A DNA stretch of 64,000 nt from Trichopria drosophilae (GCA_030407085.1 CM059585.1:66141501-66205500); one strand, 5' to 3'. Positions 1 through 10,796 are shown, numbered from the stretch's first letter. Notes: generated by a model not told the origin, from the sequence alone. Program-made: numbers and translations.

Positions 1-1440
1 TATAATATGCTTAGCAAAAAATATTATTCATATGCCAAATACACAACCAATAAATTATATGCTAGTGAATTAATTATAAATTGCACAAGTTATTGCTTGA
101 AAAGAAATAGTATTAATTTAATCAGTATTTATATGTTAACTTTTACATGTTTAATTATTATCGAGAGAGAAAGAGGCATTAACCGATAAAAAATAAAAAT
201 AACACAAATTAAAACTTGTCAATCTTCTGGTTGAATTTATTTTTCTTGGACCAGAGACCGGAATAACTATGGGGTTTTGCAACCGTGATTATTCTGCAAG
301 GTTCGCACAACGTCACTATAAATTCCCTTTTCCATCGTTGCCTGGGATGATCCATTTTGGGAACTGTATTTCGGTGAAGTCATCCAATCATTTGGTTTCT
401 CGAAAAACATGGTACGAAAATACAATCAGTTAGGAGGAGCGTTGGACAAATTGAAATTCAACGTGAATAATTTAAAGAAGGCAAAATGGCGGCTTACCTC
501 AAAGTTTGCCGAGAAGGTCATGACGCGAATTTAGCATGCACAAAGGAATTCCCCTTCGGGGAAAGGAACATCCCTTCGGAATGTGCTTATATGTGATCAT
601 TAAATTAATTCCAAATCCGACTGCGAAAACTCTCATAACTGCCACCAATATTACTCTTATTCCAAAGCCATCTTCGAATTCTGTGATTTTCAAACTGGAC
701 ACTTTTTTATCACCGAAATTTGGCTGCTTTTCGGTTTGGCGAACTCTTTGCCACTGACTCCCACCTTCCCGACAGGACATCCAAAGGGACACTTCATTTC
801 AAAAGCCATCTCTCGTCACAACATGGCATCTTCCGTGTTGCATTCGTTGATATTTCGTTGTTGGGCTTGACGCGTCATTACAATTCTTAGAATATTATGA
901 ACGATCTTTTCCTCTTTCTCTCTTTACTTCTTGGGGAGCGTGAGAAGTAAATAACATTTAATATTTAAGTTCAAAATGTTATGTATTAAAAAAAGCGAAA
1001 TTAAAATTAATAATTAATAATAATATTCGAACATAAGTACATCGCATAGTATATCCCATGTTGCATTAATGAAAAATGATGCATTGTATTTCTTTTCTGC
1101 CACATTAAATACCTAGATAAATGATCGTTTTTTTTTCTTTAGCGCGAAAATCTGAAAAATATTTTGTTGATTTCTTTAGCAACTTGAAAGAATAGAAAAC
1201 CACTAATGAAAAACGGCGTTTTGGAAAAAATATGACAGCCACATTCTGACTTGTGAAAAATCGATCAGCGAGTAATCGTATATACGGTAGAATTCGAAGT
1301 CGTATATCTCGAGCTTATATTTCGGCCTGCTATATTAAACCGAATTCTCAGTGCTATTTGATGTAAAAGTGGTAAGAATTTATGTAGCCGAAAAAAATAT
1401 GAAACTAATCGAAGATTCGAATCTGGGACGAGTCACTCCA
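1..1440. other. AT-rich DNA without recognisable genes
   Basis: Mostly AT-rich sequence with homopolymer runs. Apart from one unassigned open frame at 322-534 and small TTCGGGG hairpins near 550-580, I see no domain, RNA gene or repeat with clear ends. Confidence 0.5.
322..534 (+). other. Unassigned 70-codon open frame
   Basis: A stop-to-stop frame of 70 codons, open from just after a TAA to a TAG. The residue mix is protein-like: WDDPFWELYFGEVIQSF near the start, then a basic lysine-rich stretch. There is no upstream ATG; the first ATG lies 29 codons in. It may be an exon or transposase scrap. I recognise no family, and the length alone is compatible with chance in this base composition. 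Confidence 0.2.
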
Positions 1441-1444
1441 TACG

Positions 1445-1490
1445 TATATAAACTTAAGTCGCTCAGTCACTTTTGGGTTCAGTTGTGTCG
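1445..1490 (+). promoter_or_regulatory. Possible TATA plus initiator pair
   Basis: TATATAAA at 1445-1452 is followed by TTCAGTT with its A at 1481. That spacing of about 30-36 bp suits an arthropod TATA/Inr promoter. No gene is recognised downstream, so this is weak. Confidence 0.18.
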
Positions 1491-1559
1491 ATCTTCATCT
1501 CGTCTTAGTTTCATTCAAATTATGCGTACTTAATTAATGATTTAGAGGTATGCTGCGAC

Positions 1560-2016
1560 TTGTACGGTCCGGTTACTCTCGCGCTTGACGTTTGCTCTGT
1601 TGGCGGACGCCTCGAAGTCTCAGCCGAACAAAGCGTTCAATACAACCGTCTTCGGTGGCGCCCTGTACGTATGGTTCTGCAATGCAATACGATTAACAGC
1701 TCAGACGTCTGGCATGGCTACAACGACGGATTTTTCAAATTCGTGCCCGCGGATCTCGGGATGGTAAGACAGAGACCGCCGTACAGCTCGCAGACGCTTG
1801 CGGTCCTCGCTTATTAGACTTCATAACTCCGATTATCGCGCGGGCATTTTGTCCGAATTTAACCGCCTTTACCATGGTCCAGTCAAGCGAAAGAAGGCGT
1901 CACATCGTACTTTAATTCTGAATGCTTTCGCTCGGGTCTGTGACACCACGGAATTCTGACGGGCGGTCAGGAGATTCAGGGTCGGAGGCGACAGATCGGA
2001 GGTAATATCTCCAATC
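1560..2016. other. Moderately GC-rich unassigned segment
   Basis: This stretch has a richer base composition than its surroundings and two overlapping open frames at 1560-1817. Neither translation resembles a family I know. It could be the LTR or 5' region of an unknown element. Confidence 0.25.
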
Positions 2017-2374
2017 ACTGCCTTTACTGTTCAGCACTTCAGTAAGCTGCATTCAGTAATTCAGCCTAAAGTAAACATTGAGTGCACAATAAAAGTTCAT
2101 AGATGTAATTTTCCTACACTGTAAAAAATCGTAAATGTAAATAACCTATTAATTATGGTAATTTTACAACCCGCTGTAATTTTCCTTCGCTTAATGTTGT
2201 ATATGTACTACAAATTCACTACACCCCGTTTTCACTTTCTCACCGGCTTAAGTGTGAATTTACAACATTAAGCGTAGGGAAATTACATCTACGATCTTCT
2301 ATCGTGCACTCAATGTTTACTTCAGGCTGAATTACTGAATGTAGCTGACTGAAGTACTGCACAGTAAAGGCAGT
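2017..2374. mobile_element. MITE with ~115-bp terminal inverted repeats
   Basis: The left arm begins ACTGCCTTTACTGT and the right arm ends ACAGTAAAGGCAGT. The arms stay complementary for roughly 115 bp with scattered mismatches. Shared blocks include ATTCAGTAATTCAGCCT and AAGTAAACATTGAGTGCAC. Only about 130 bp lie between the arms and no coding sequence is present, so this is a non-autonomous DNA element. Target-site duplications are not clear, so the superfamily is open. Confidence 0.75.
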
Positions 2375-2537
2375 ATTCGCATCTCGAATTTAAGCCATTC
2401 CAAAGGGGCCCAAAGCGAATGATGCGTAACATAATGCGGCTATGCAAAAAGCTGTGTCCTAGTCTATCTTCCCAAATGACCTACTCTCACCTCCACGTGT
2501 GCTTATTAAAGCCGGTGGGCCCTGAACTCTTAGCAAC

Positions 2538-2735
2538 ATGGCACGAATGCATAGTCGGTTTCCAGTAATGCATCCCGAACTAGCAGATCGGTTTTCTCAA
2601 CAACATCTGAGAGATTATGTGGCCCAGCTGAGGCGGATAGGTTCCGTTGTTCCCAGCTGTGCAGTGGTACCGGATGTGCGGGCAATAACATCTGAGTCCG
2701 TACGCGGTGCTGGGAGAGATGCTTCCACATTATGA
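2538..2735 (+). pseudogene. N-terminal part of LINE copy 1 ORF
   Basis: This 65-codon open stretch contains VAQLRRIGSVVPSCAVVPDV. The minus-strand copy has a matching stretch, with VVPSCQPVPDV read from about 52,050 downward. That match is the evidence that it belongs to the LINE ORF and is not a chance frame. Function is unknown; the N-terminal region of this class often carries nucleic-acid-binding motifs, but none is visible here. Downstream the frame is interrupted by the insert at 2750-3113. Confidence 0.6.
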
Positions 2736-2749
2736 AAGTACCACACTCG

Positions 2750-3113
2750 TGTTTAAGCGAAATTTGACAACAAATATAGGTGATACCTATAAAGCGCACA
2801 AAACAGCATTTTGGTTGGTTGGGCGGGTGCGTTAGAATTGTTTTTTTTCCCACCTCAAGATCAGGGAATTTACCTCCGCCTGTAATTTTTTATTTTTTTT
2901 ATTTCATTTTTCCAATTTTTCTGATGAGGGCCAGGATCAATGGCCGAAATATAGTATTTATTTATTTTTGTTTATGTTTACCTTGTTTACGTGTTGACGT
3001 CTTATTGTCTATACGTTTGGCTACAGTGACCGTTTGTTCACGAATATTATATAATAATTAAATACTACGGTCGACAAAATTCTTTATTATAAAACAAAAG
3101 ATTTGCCTTAACA
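2750..3113 (+). mobile_element. Insert in LINE copy 1 with hammerhead-like core
   Basis: Copy 2 reads straight from the segment before about 2750 to the CGAGAAATAGAC segment at 3114, so these ~360 bp are an insertion in copy 1, or less likely a deletion in copy 2. The insert is T-rich in the middle. At 2921-2958 it carries CTGATGAG, two GGCC blocks and GAAA, which resembles the GATGA...GGCCGAAA signature found near the ends of Penelope-like and other elements. No coding sequence or clear target duplication is seen. Confidence 0.55.
2921..2958 (+). ncRNA. Hammerhead-ribozyme-like core
   Basis: CTGATGA at 2921-2927 and GAAA at 2946-2949 are the two invariant hammerhead strands. GGCC at 2929-2932 can pair with GGCC at 2942-2945 if G2928 is bulged. 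Nucleotides 2949-2951 can pair with 2955-2957, giving a 3-bp stem III with a 3-nt loop, as in the minimal hammerheads of Penelope-like elements. Stem I pairing around the predicted cleavage site at 2958 is poor. Activity is therefore doubtful. Confidence 0.35.
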
Positions 3114-3656
3114 TCGAGAAATAGACAAAGCAAATAGCCTACTTTTGGATGCTCTTCCGGATGACTGCAACCTGTGGCAAGTCAATGGTGCCGTTTACGA
3201 GGCTGCGAGTGATCTGGTGACTCCGCGAAATCTAACACAGATATCGAGGAGTCGACAGATTACAAAACGCATGTGTTAATTGAACGGCAAGATTCGACTG
3301 ACACGGAAACTCGTTTCCCGTACTTTCACACACTGCACAAGCTGAAGTTGCTCAACATAAAGCAAAGTTTGGCAGATAAAATTACGGTTTTGGTGGATGC
3401 CAAAAAGAGGCTGCAAATACGGGAGGATGGAATTCAACATTTTGGTCGAATCCGTCCAACCTGTTCAGACATCGTATCGCAGCCTCACGCGAGTTTCCGT
3501 CCATGGCCTCAGTTGAGGAATTCTGGGGCAGCATCTGCGAGAAAAGATCCAGGCTTAGTGCAGATACTCCAGGTATTCAAATCTTTACCGAGTTGTGTGG
3601 CGAACTCACACAACAAAGTGAGATTGCCCACTCGTCAGGGCATTAGAGGTGAATAA
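3114..3656 (+). pseudogene. Pre-RT segment of LINE copy 1
   Basis: The sequence from CGAGAAATAGACAAAGCAAA onward matches copy 2 at about 51,900 down to 51,300. Shared translated motifs include LHKLKLLNIKQ, FGRI and SQPHA. The 127-codon frame at 3273-3656 covers the region just before the reverse transcriptase and runs to within a few bases of the next frame, so a frameshift separates them. No catalytic residues are expected here. Confidence 0.65.
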
Positions 3657-4530
3657 TGCCATCAAAAGAGAGAGGAATTTCTCATCGTCGGGGTGGGATG
3701 GAATTAACAACTATTGGTTTCCACTTCTTCCGAAGTTCACTTCTGTCCATCAACACCTAGCCCGAATATTCACCTCTTATATAAATGGAGACCAACCTAT
3801 TCCGCACTGGCTAGTGGAGGGCCGAACGACACTGATCCCAAAATCGGGAGACTTGTCCGATCCGAAAAACCATAGACCGATCACGTGTCTCAATACGTTA
3901 TACAAATTGTTCACTAACATCTTGAACGAGCGTATTGAGAAATCCGTGAAACCGGTGTGGCAACGGATAGTAGAACAACGAGGCTGCAAAATGGGTGTAT
4001 CCGGCTGCAAGGACAACTTGCTTATCGACAGGTGTGTTTGTCAGGACGCAGTCCAGTACAAGCGTAACTTGTCGATAGTCTGGCTGGATTACATGAAGGC
4101 GTATGACTCAACATCGCACGAGCTTTTAAGCTTGTTGCTCAAATGCCTCTATGTCCACCCAAATATAGTGAGAAGTGTAGAAGACCTGATGCCGCTGTGG
4201 AAAATGCGCTTTGTCATGACATCGGGCAAGCGTAGAACCATGTCTAGACTGGTTCAATTCCAAAGAGGTGTCTATCAGGGAGATTCTCTGAGTCCTCTGA
4301 TCTTCTACATCTCACTATTGCCTCTATCCGTTGCTCTCCGACAATCTCAAGGGTACATGTGTGGGCCACCCGGTGAACGTGTACATAAGATCACCCATTT
4401 ATTCTATATGGATCATTTTAAATTATACGCATCAGGCGAGGATCAATTACATAGATCTCTGAACATCGCCCTCACATACTCGAGAGATATAGGCATGGAA
4501 TTCGGATTGGACAAGGTCAGACTCCATTAA
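3649..4530 (+). pseudogene. Reverse transcriptase domain, LINE copy 1
   Basis: This 293-codon frame is the best-preserved part of the element. RT blocks appear in order: WDGINNYW (residues ~18-25), GRTTLIPKSGD (~58-68), HRPITCLNTLYKL (~76-88), EQRGC near 108, WLDYMKAYD (~145-153, with the first catalytic aspartate), RGVYQGDSLSPLIF (~206-219) and the catalytic box FYMDHFKLYA (~252-261). In the family this last box is YMDD. Here the second aspartate is histidine, so polymerase activity should be lost. The start given is the first ATG of the open frame; the natural ORF started far upstream. A stop at 4528-4530 and a frameshift follow. Confidence 0.85.
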
Positions 4531-4537
4531 CAACGAT

Positions 4538-5231
4538 ATGGAGCTCGTCAACGGAAGTGTAATACGCCACCTTAACGCCGAGGAAGCCCACACATACCTG
4601 AGAGTGCCTCAGAGGCATGTCCAGGATGTGCAGACTACTAAAACGAACATCGTTAAGAAATACCGGCGCCTTCTCCGTCAGATTTGGTCATCAGAATTGA
4701 CGGGGAAAAATAAGGTAACAGCCACGAATATGTTGGCCGTTTCACCAGTGCTCTATACATTTGGAGCATTTAAGTGGAATGTTGACGAGATGAGGGGTCT
4801 TGACCGATGCACACGGAAGATGATTTGTATGCAACGCAGTGTGCATCCAAGATCTTCCGTGAAACGACTGTATTTGCCCCCAAATACGGGAGGTCGTGGC
4901 CTTTTGAGCCTGGAGTGTATGCATGACCGATTGGTCCTCATGACAGCTGCGAACGGAGGATCCCCTGATGATGCTAGTTCATCAGCATGAAATTGAGTGA
5001 AAGGGGGCGTTTTTGTACAACGCAGCGGAACGAGCAGCGCGAAACCTCGGTCTGGTTTTCAACGTGGGACGTAGTGGTGCACAGGAAGCTGAATCAGTCA
5101 TCAATCTGTGCGCAGTGCATCTCAGGGCTAACATACTGAAGGAACAACTCCGTATGTTGAAAGGAAGGCATATCGACAAGCCATGCATGTACAATTCTTT
5201 CAAAATGTCCAACAACTTGGCTTGTCGGTAG
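4538..5231 (+). pseudogene. RT thumb / linker region of LINE copy 1
   Basis: Two frames (4538-4990 and 5013-5231) continue the polyprotein after the RT. Copy 2 shows matching stretches at 50,471 and below, including LYLP, LLSLECMHDRLV versus LLNLECIDYRLV, and AERAAR followed by GLVFNV or RLVFNV. The frame change near 4990 is a degenerative lesion. The region links the polymerase to the zinc knuckle and endonuclease and has no assigned catalytic function. Confidence 0.65.
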
Positions 5232-5339
5232 AGATGACCTTCTCGTTCTTAAGATCAGCCGGCTTGAAATCCGAGACCGAGGGTTTTATCTTCGCATGCC
5301 AAGATGGGGTCATCAATACCTTAGCCTATCGCCAGACCG

Positions 5340-5473
5340 TCTTACACCAGGCGGTACAGAGTACGCTTTATAGATGGTGTAGATGTCATGCTGCGACACC
5401 AATGCATCTTTTGGCAGCATACCCAAGATATGCAGTTTCAGCATACATCTAACGTCACAATGCGGCTCTCCGA
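5340..5473 (+). pseudogene. Zinc-knuckle region of LINE copy 1
   Basis: The translation reads WCRCHAATPMHLLAAYPRYA, then a stop, then RHNAAL in frame. RLE-type LINEs carry a Cys-Cys-His-Cys knuckle just before the endonuclease. Copy 4 at the window end keeps all the ligands (CRCHAE...HLLAAC). In copy 1 the last cysteine is a tyrosine and a stop lies before RHN, so the knuckle is broken in two ways. Confidence 0.7.
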
Positions 5474-5941
5474 GTGCTGTATTACCATCTTCGAAGCACT
5501 TATGGTATTGATGCAACCCGAGTTTTGCCGTACGTCCCCACTGATATTGAATCCGTAGTCGGGAATGAGTCGTGCCGAATATACTGGAATTACTCATTCC
5601 CGACGAGCAGGCAAATATCAGCCAATAAGCCTGACATCGTCCTTGTTGACTTCGATGACAAATCCATCTTTGTCATCGAGTTCTCTGCACCAGCAGAGAC
5701 AAATATAGTCAGCAAAGAGGATGAAAAGCGGATGAAATATCAGGAACTCCTGTTCGAGATTCGCAAGCTGTATCGAGGATTCAAAATCAAGCTCTTCGTG
5801 CAGATAATTGGAGTGCAGGGAGGAATGAGACCAACTTTCCTCCAAAACATCAAAAGTATTCCGGCCTGCCGAGAAGGCCGAATGCAGAAAGCACTGCTGC
5901 TGGGATCTCTTCGTCTACTGAGAGCACACGAGATCCTGTAA
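5474..5941 (+). pseudogene. Restriction-like endonuclease domain, LINE copy 1
   Basis: This 155-codon frame encodes the C-terminal endonuclease that nicks target DNA in R2/R4/Dong-type elements. The PD-(D/E)XK-like signature is seen as NKPDIVLVDFD (around residue 50) followed by IFVIEFSAPAE about 12 residues later. A helix rich in E and K then follows (KEDEKRMKYQELLFEIRKLY), typical of this clade. The frame ends with TAA at 5939-5941 and leads into a 3' UTR. The same domain recurs in copies 2 and 4. It looks structurally intact, but no intact ORF reaches it. Confidence 0.8.
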
Positions 5942-6190
5942 CCCGATGTTAGAGGGAGTGGTTTCAGTTACGAAAGAAATGGCCCGGTGCAGTTTGCAGC
6001 GGAAGGGATGGATATCGAAGCCACTTTTCTGCTGCAGACTGCACAAGTGGATTATGGAGGGCCAAGGGAGGTTAGAGTTTTAGTCGGTAAACCTTGCTTT
6101 GAACACCATGGGCAAGGAATTCCGACACACGGGGGGTTAATCAACATCTTCAACCCCTATGGTGCCTAACGCATTTCCCCCCTCCGTCAA
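5942..6190 (+). other. 3' UTR of LINE copy 1
   Basis: Non-coding tail shared with copies 2 and 3. Common blocks are GGATTATGGAGGGCC, GGGCAAGG, GGTGCCTAA and the terminal TTTCCCCCCTCCG followed by an A-run. The C-run/A-run junction defines the 3' end used to bound the family. Confidence 0.75.
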
Positions 6191-6199
6191 AAAAATTGT

Positions 6200-7050
6200 C
6201 CTCTCATGGATCAACCTAACCGAGCATAAATTTTTAACCGACGATACTTTTTCATAAATTAGGGCTTGAAAGAATGTTCCGAAGTTGCTCCGTTCAAAAA
6301 GGCAAAACTATACATATAAAAAATGGTGTATGACCTATAAATAGAAGAAAATGCATTTTTATATTGATTTGGGAGTTGTATTCGCGCATGTGCAACATAG
6401 GACTGTAATGATGAGTCTACCATAGGGTCGAAGCACGTCGACACGAGTGTTTTGTCCTTGTTCAACTCATCGTGATAATAAAGGGGGGAAATATTCTTAC
6501 GTTCCCGACTTACGTTTACCCATTGTGCACGACCTATGTGTGATATTAATGGAGGAGGTTAGGTACCTGCACTGTTTACTTATATATATGTATAGATGCT
6601 GCGAAAATGTTTGAATTCAGATAAGTATACATTTTTATTTTTATTAAAATAATTTAATTGACATGTAAAATGATTCTTTGTTTAAAAATGTGTAAATTTT
6701 TGCAGGTTGGAGAGTGAATTCTTCGGCTTGAAATTTGGACGTAAAAGCTCTGACCGATCAAGAAAAGAAATTCTTGTAGCCCCTGGAAAAGTGAGAATCA
6801 GTCAGTAATAAGCCTTAAAACTTATACTATCAGATTTAAAAATAATACCATCAGACTCAGTTTTGCATTACGAATCCATTGATATAAAAAACTTCTTTTT
6901 CGCAAAAATGTGACCTAACCAAGTTTTTACATCTTACGGCAGAGTTAACTAGTAATTATTATGCTAAATTTAATGTATTTTCTCGCGAAATTCTTGTGAA
7001 TTGTTTATCGAAATTTGACATTTAGACATCCGAAAATGTTGTATAACTAA
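6200..7050. other. Unassigned AT-rich spacer
   Basis: No domain, inverted repeat or RNA signature was recognised between the LINE 3' end and the next LINE scrap. Confidence 0.5.
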
Positions 7051-7053
7051 AAA

Positions 7054-7530
7054 GTAATATAATGTGGACAGAGGAGGTCAAAATGATGGACAATATAGTG
7101 AAGCCCATAATTGTGTATAACTATGCAAGGATAGTGACAGTTCCAGCTTCTTGGAGAGCTGCTAAACAATACGCCAAAAAGCACGGACCAAAGGTGCGAC
7201 GTCGGGGTGCACAAATTCCACGTGGGATGCACCATTAACGTTCCTGCCGACGAGAAACATAAAACCACTTTTTTAAGTTGCACCTATCGAAATGTTTGGG
7301 GCCTTCGGACTAAATTGAACGAACTGCAGCTGTCAATCAACACACGTCATACCACACCAGGCATCATTGCTATTACGGAAACATGGTTAAATGACACAAT
7401 TGTCGACTTCGAACTTGCCCTTGGAGCTTATAAGATCTTCCGATGCGACTGAGCACATTAAATGTCGGGTTCCAGTAGAGGAGGTGGAGCATTATTAGCC
7501 ATAAAAAGATATTCACCGATCACTGTGTGA
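7054..7530 (+). pseudogene. APE-type endonuclease fragment of a second LINE class
   Basis: From about 7270 the translation shows NVWGLRTKLNELQ, then IIAITETWLND, then YKIFRCD. After two stops comes RGGGALLAIKR. These are the successive N-RGL, TETWL, Y-x-R and GGG blocks of apurinic/apyrimidinic-endonuclease domains in CR1/Jockey/I-type LINEs. An open stretch just before (from ATG at 7061) may be the end of the preceding ORF or unrelated. The fragment stops abruptly near 7530, where an inverted-repeat element begins. Only the first half of the endonuclease remains. Confidence 0.7.
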
Positions 7531-7599
7531 CATTTCCACTGTCTGCTCAAAGGCGAAGCAAGTTATTTTTTTCTCAAAAAATTCTGTAACTTACAAAGT

Positions 7600-7970
7600 T
7601 ACAAAAATTCATATTGTATTCGTCAAAACACAAATAAACATATTTTCATCACTATTCAATATTGTATACTTTATAAAAAGAAAAAATATTAAAATTGTTT
7701 AGTTTCGATTTTCAGTACTGAAAAATGGGATTGCTATTTTTTAAAAGATTTTAATGGTTTTTTAGAAAGTTAATAAATATATCTTTAAAAGAAAATGGAA
7801 ATGCCACATCCGTATTTCGCTACTGAAAATCGAAACAAAAAATTTAAGAATTTTTTCTTCTTTTTTTTTCTTAAAATATACTTTGTTGAATTATGACAAA
7901 AATATGTTTATTTGCGTTTTGATGACAAAGTTTTTTGTTGCGATGGAGGATATTCTGTAATTTTCCTGAC
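7600..7970. mobile_element. Inverted-repeat (MITE-like) element
   Basis: The left arm (about 7605-7735) and right arm (about 7810-7965) are reverse complements with many small indels. Shared blocks include CAAATAAACATATTTT, GTTTCGATTTTCAGTA and the ATCAAAAC/GTTTTGAT pair. The spacer is about 75 bp and there is no coding sequence. The ends are blurred, so the superfamily is not assignable. Confidence 0.6.
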
Positions 7971-7989
7971 ACAATATAGTTAGGTCCTT

Positions 7990-8890
7990 TATACGTTGTA
8001 AAAGAAGGGGAGAGGCCCCAACCATCGCCCCGTCCAGTGAGACCCAAACAGCCCGATTTTGCTGAGGAGCAATACAAGTATTGATTGCTTTACAACCGAA
8101 CCAGACATTTGGTCCCCCCATTGAACGGTTTTGGAGACATGTATGCACTACCCTTTTGGGTATATTTCTATTCAATCTGTGAAGTAGGAACGGAACAATT
8201 CGAAAAGCTTCGGCCATGATGTGGATTGGATGTCAAAAGTACAAAATTCGGATGCTGAAGAGTATTTTTTGCAACTAATTTGTTGCCTACTTAATGGTTA
8301 GAAACTGTGAAAATCCCGTGTTCCCTTTATAGTTAACGCTTTTGAGTAGCGCTACTAACTAACTCGTACATACTTTCTTGGTGCATGTCACATTCCTCTG
8401 TACTGCATTATATAAATGTTACACTTGGCATCGCATTTTTAGCCCATTCAAATAAAGATTTAGAAGTCAATATTTGGCGATCACGAGGTCGTTGAATACT
8501 CGCACGTATAGCTAACCTTTTGACCGTTCTTCCTAAACCATCGCAAAGACTTTTTCCGTGCGACGTGGCAAAAAAACTTTGATGAGCAAGATTTATGAAA
8601 TTGTACTTATTTTGGTATTGCGAGTATGTACCGTCTGTAAAATATCGAACTTTTTTGACAACATATTATTTTCTTAATTCTGTGAGCAACATTAAAGTAT
8701 ATAAACGAATTGCAGCTGAATTATGATCAAGGCTTTCAGAAATTATTACAAACGAATCATGTCCTACCACATCCTCTTCTTTGTGATATACAACAAATGG
8801 GTGTATTGTTGCTTGTTCGTTACTCCTGTAATCACGGCATTATGGTGGGCAAATTGCGCTTGTTTGGCTTCGGATCACTGCTTACGTGAA
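7990..8890. other. Unassigned spacer
   Basis: No coding domain or repeat structure was recognised. Short open frames here do not resemble any family known to me. Confidence 0.45.
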
Positions 8891-8892
8891 TA

Positions 8893-9062
8893 TATTCCTA
8901 TTTGAAAGAAGGATATCTGCTGTACGCATAAAGGGGTATATTTCCAACATTTTTGCGTCTTCATCAGGAGTTCCACAGGATTTCATTTTTGACCTTTACT
9001 ATTTATTTTATTTATAAATGATCTGGGGAATGTTATCTCCCATTTTTCGGGACGATCACACC
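8893..9062 (+). pseudogene. Reverse transcriptase scrap (SGVPQ...FINDL block)
   Basis: In two frames the DNA encodes SSSGVPQ followed by a degraded block with LLFILFINDLG-like spacing and then NVIS. This is the conserved GVPQGS-x-LGPLLF-x-LFINDL block that precedes the catalytic aspartates in APE-type LINE reverse transcriptases. Only about 55 codons are recognisable, with at least one frameshift and a stop. It may belong to the same family as the endonuclease scrap at 7.3 kb, but they are separated by unrelated DNA. Confidence 0.6.
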
Positions 9063-10090
9063 TCCCCCTGTATCGATCAACTGTTCCCCTTGCCTTGTTC
9101 TTCTAGCAGTGCCCCTCTCTTCTTTATCCCCGCCGGCACCTCGTCTCCAGTTGAGTGTTCACGTGTAGAAGATACGCATTTTACAACATCGCCCCTTGTT
9201 GAGGCAACTCACGCCTTGTCAGTATCAATTGACGCTCCGTCGATTGTATCTCACGTTCACACTCGGTTTATTATCATCGGCGCAGTTACTTTGACGTTCA
9301 TAATAAATTACAAGCCTATATTAACTACAACAACATTTTTAGAAAAATGTACAACTTGTAATTTTTATTTATTATTTCAGGAATTGCAATAACATATTTT
9401 ACATGTTTTTTTTTAATATGACAAAGAATTGGATTCTTACAAATGTAATTCTGCAAAAACATTTTGTTTAATGTTTTTAAAATTAATTTTAACAATTCAT
9501 TTTTGTAAATAAAATAAATAACAGTAAACCAGTAAAAAATTGTTTCATTTGAAATATTCAGGAAATGAACAATAAGAACAAAAAATCACAACATCGTAAT
9601 CGAACTAAAAATATGACGCACTACACGTTGTTTCATGCGCTTGTACCATGACTGCATTCCGTTACCATAACGAGCTTGCCTATGAACAGGACTGTTTATA
9701 CATCTTTTTGAGATCGCTGATAGCGAATACGAGGTCAGATTCGAATAATTCAAAATAGCGACTTCAAAAGGGTTGCCCTCTAATACAAAAATTCATTTTT
9801 TCAAATTAAAAACATTACCATATTCTACGCGAAATTCTGAATCAAAAATATCTCTTGCGATTTTTGTGTATATTGCATAGTTTTCAAGAAAATTAATGCA
9901 AAAATTTGCAGTATCTTCTGGAATGTTGTTTCTCTCAAGCGGGAACTCGTGGTGTTTGCAATGTAGACATGTGCTGACCCTCATGCATATTTTTTACAAC
10001 GGATATCTATTATTCTTACGGGAATTATACTTATTCAGTTTTTGCAAAGTAATATACGATAAATATTGGGTGTAACTTTATTTGTAATGG
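9062..10090. other. Spacer with one degenerate module copy
   Basis: Nothing recognisable except the 52-bp module copy at 9712-9763. A 63-codon minus-strand open frame at 9793-9984 lies beside it (CLHCKHH near its start) and matches no family I recognise. Confidence 0.4.
9712..9763 (+). repeat. Dispersed module, copy i (degenerate)
   Basis: GATCGCTGATAGCGAAT, then GTCAGATTCGAA, then TTCAAAATAGCG follow the same order and spacing as the modules inside the piggyBac MITE at 10.4 kb. Several point differences are present, including loss of ATGGCGG. Confidence 0.55.
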
Positions 10091-10390
10091 ATAATAATGC
10101 CTAAAAAATCGTTTGGTAAAGATAATGTACCACTTGATCCTGAAAATTCTGATATAGATGAAGATTCAGATTATGAGGAGGAATCAGATGAAAGTTCAGT
10201 GACTACTGACCATACTTGGCTACAATGGCTACTTGTTCCCAGAACAAAATGTTAACTCAGCTTATGAATGGTCTCAAAATATAGACAAATTTGACATTGA
10301 ATATGATTTTGAACATTTTTCTACGGTCCTTTTACTTTCTGTTCTTAACCCTTTGCGGCATACATTTTTCTTTACACGGAAAACAGCTGA

Positions 10391-10468
10391 AAATTGTTAC
10401 TCGGGGGTTTTCGGGGTCGCTGATTTCGAATCTGAAGTCAGATTTTGAAAATTCAAAATGGCGGACCG
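10391..10468 (+). repeat. Dispersed module, copy a
   Basis: The order is TTGTTACTCGGGGGTTTTCG, GTCGCTGATTTCGAATCTGA, GTCAGATTTTG and ATTCAAAATGGCGGACC. It is in direct orientation with copy b and inverted relative to copies c and d. Confidence 0.85.
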
Positions 10469-10499
10469 AAATATAAAAAGTGGCTCGATCTCAGCGAAA

Positions 10500-10577
10500 T
10501 TTGTTACTTGGGGGTTTTCGGGGTCGCTGATTTCGAATCTGACTTCAGATTTGCAAAATTCAAATTGGCGGATCTAG
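10500..10577 (+). repeat. Dispersed module, copy b
   Basis: Same layout as copy a: TTGTTACTTGGGGGTTTTCG, GTCGCTGATTTCGAATCTGA, CTTCAGATTTGC and TTCAAATTGGCGGATC. It is about 30 bp downstream of copy a. Confidence 0.85.
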
Positions 10578-10710
10578 GATGGCGAACGAACGTAAAAATC
10601 GAGTGTTGGATTTTCTTGAAAATTGGTACGTTTTCTCGATCACCGATGACAAATCCAGTGTCAGATTTCAACAATTAAATGTGGATGAAATTAAAACAAA
10701 TTTTGGTCAG

Positions 10711-10796
10711 CCATCTTGGATCCGCCATTTTGAATTTTCAAAATCTGACTTCAGATTCGTAATCAGCGATCCCGAAAACCCCCGAGTAACAAATTT
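10711..10796 (-). repeat. Dispersed module, copy c
   Basis: Reverse orientation: ATCCGCCATTTTGAATTTTC, ATCTGACTTCAGATTCG, AATCAGCGATCCCGAAAACC and CCCGAGTAACAAATTT. Confidence 0.85.

Larger units (their letters stand above)
2441..6190 (+). mobile_element. R4/Dong-like LINE, copy 1 (decayed, near full length)
   Basis: This non-LTR retrotransposon has a single degenerate ORF containing an N-terminal region, a reverse transcriptase, a zinc knuckle and a C-terminal restriction-like endonuclease. That order is the known architecture of RLE-bearing LINEs such as R4/Dong. Homology to the minus-strand copy at 47987-52541 starts near 2441 (AAAAAGCTG). It continues through the shared CTCCACGTGTGCTTATTAAA at 2490 to a common 3' end, TTTCCCCCCTCCG, followed by an A-run at about 6190. 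The frame is broken by several stops and frameshifts, and 2750-3113 is absent from copy 2. It is dead as an autonomous element. Confidence 0.85.

Noticed and set aside
9018..9392. 124-codon plus-strand frame
   Set aside because: It starts inside a degraded LINE RT block in the wrong frame; the rest is serine/proline-rich without a match.
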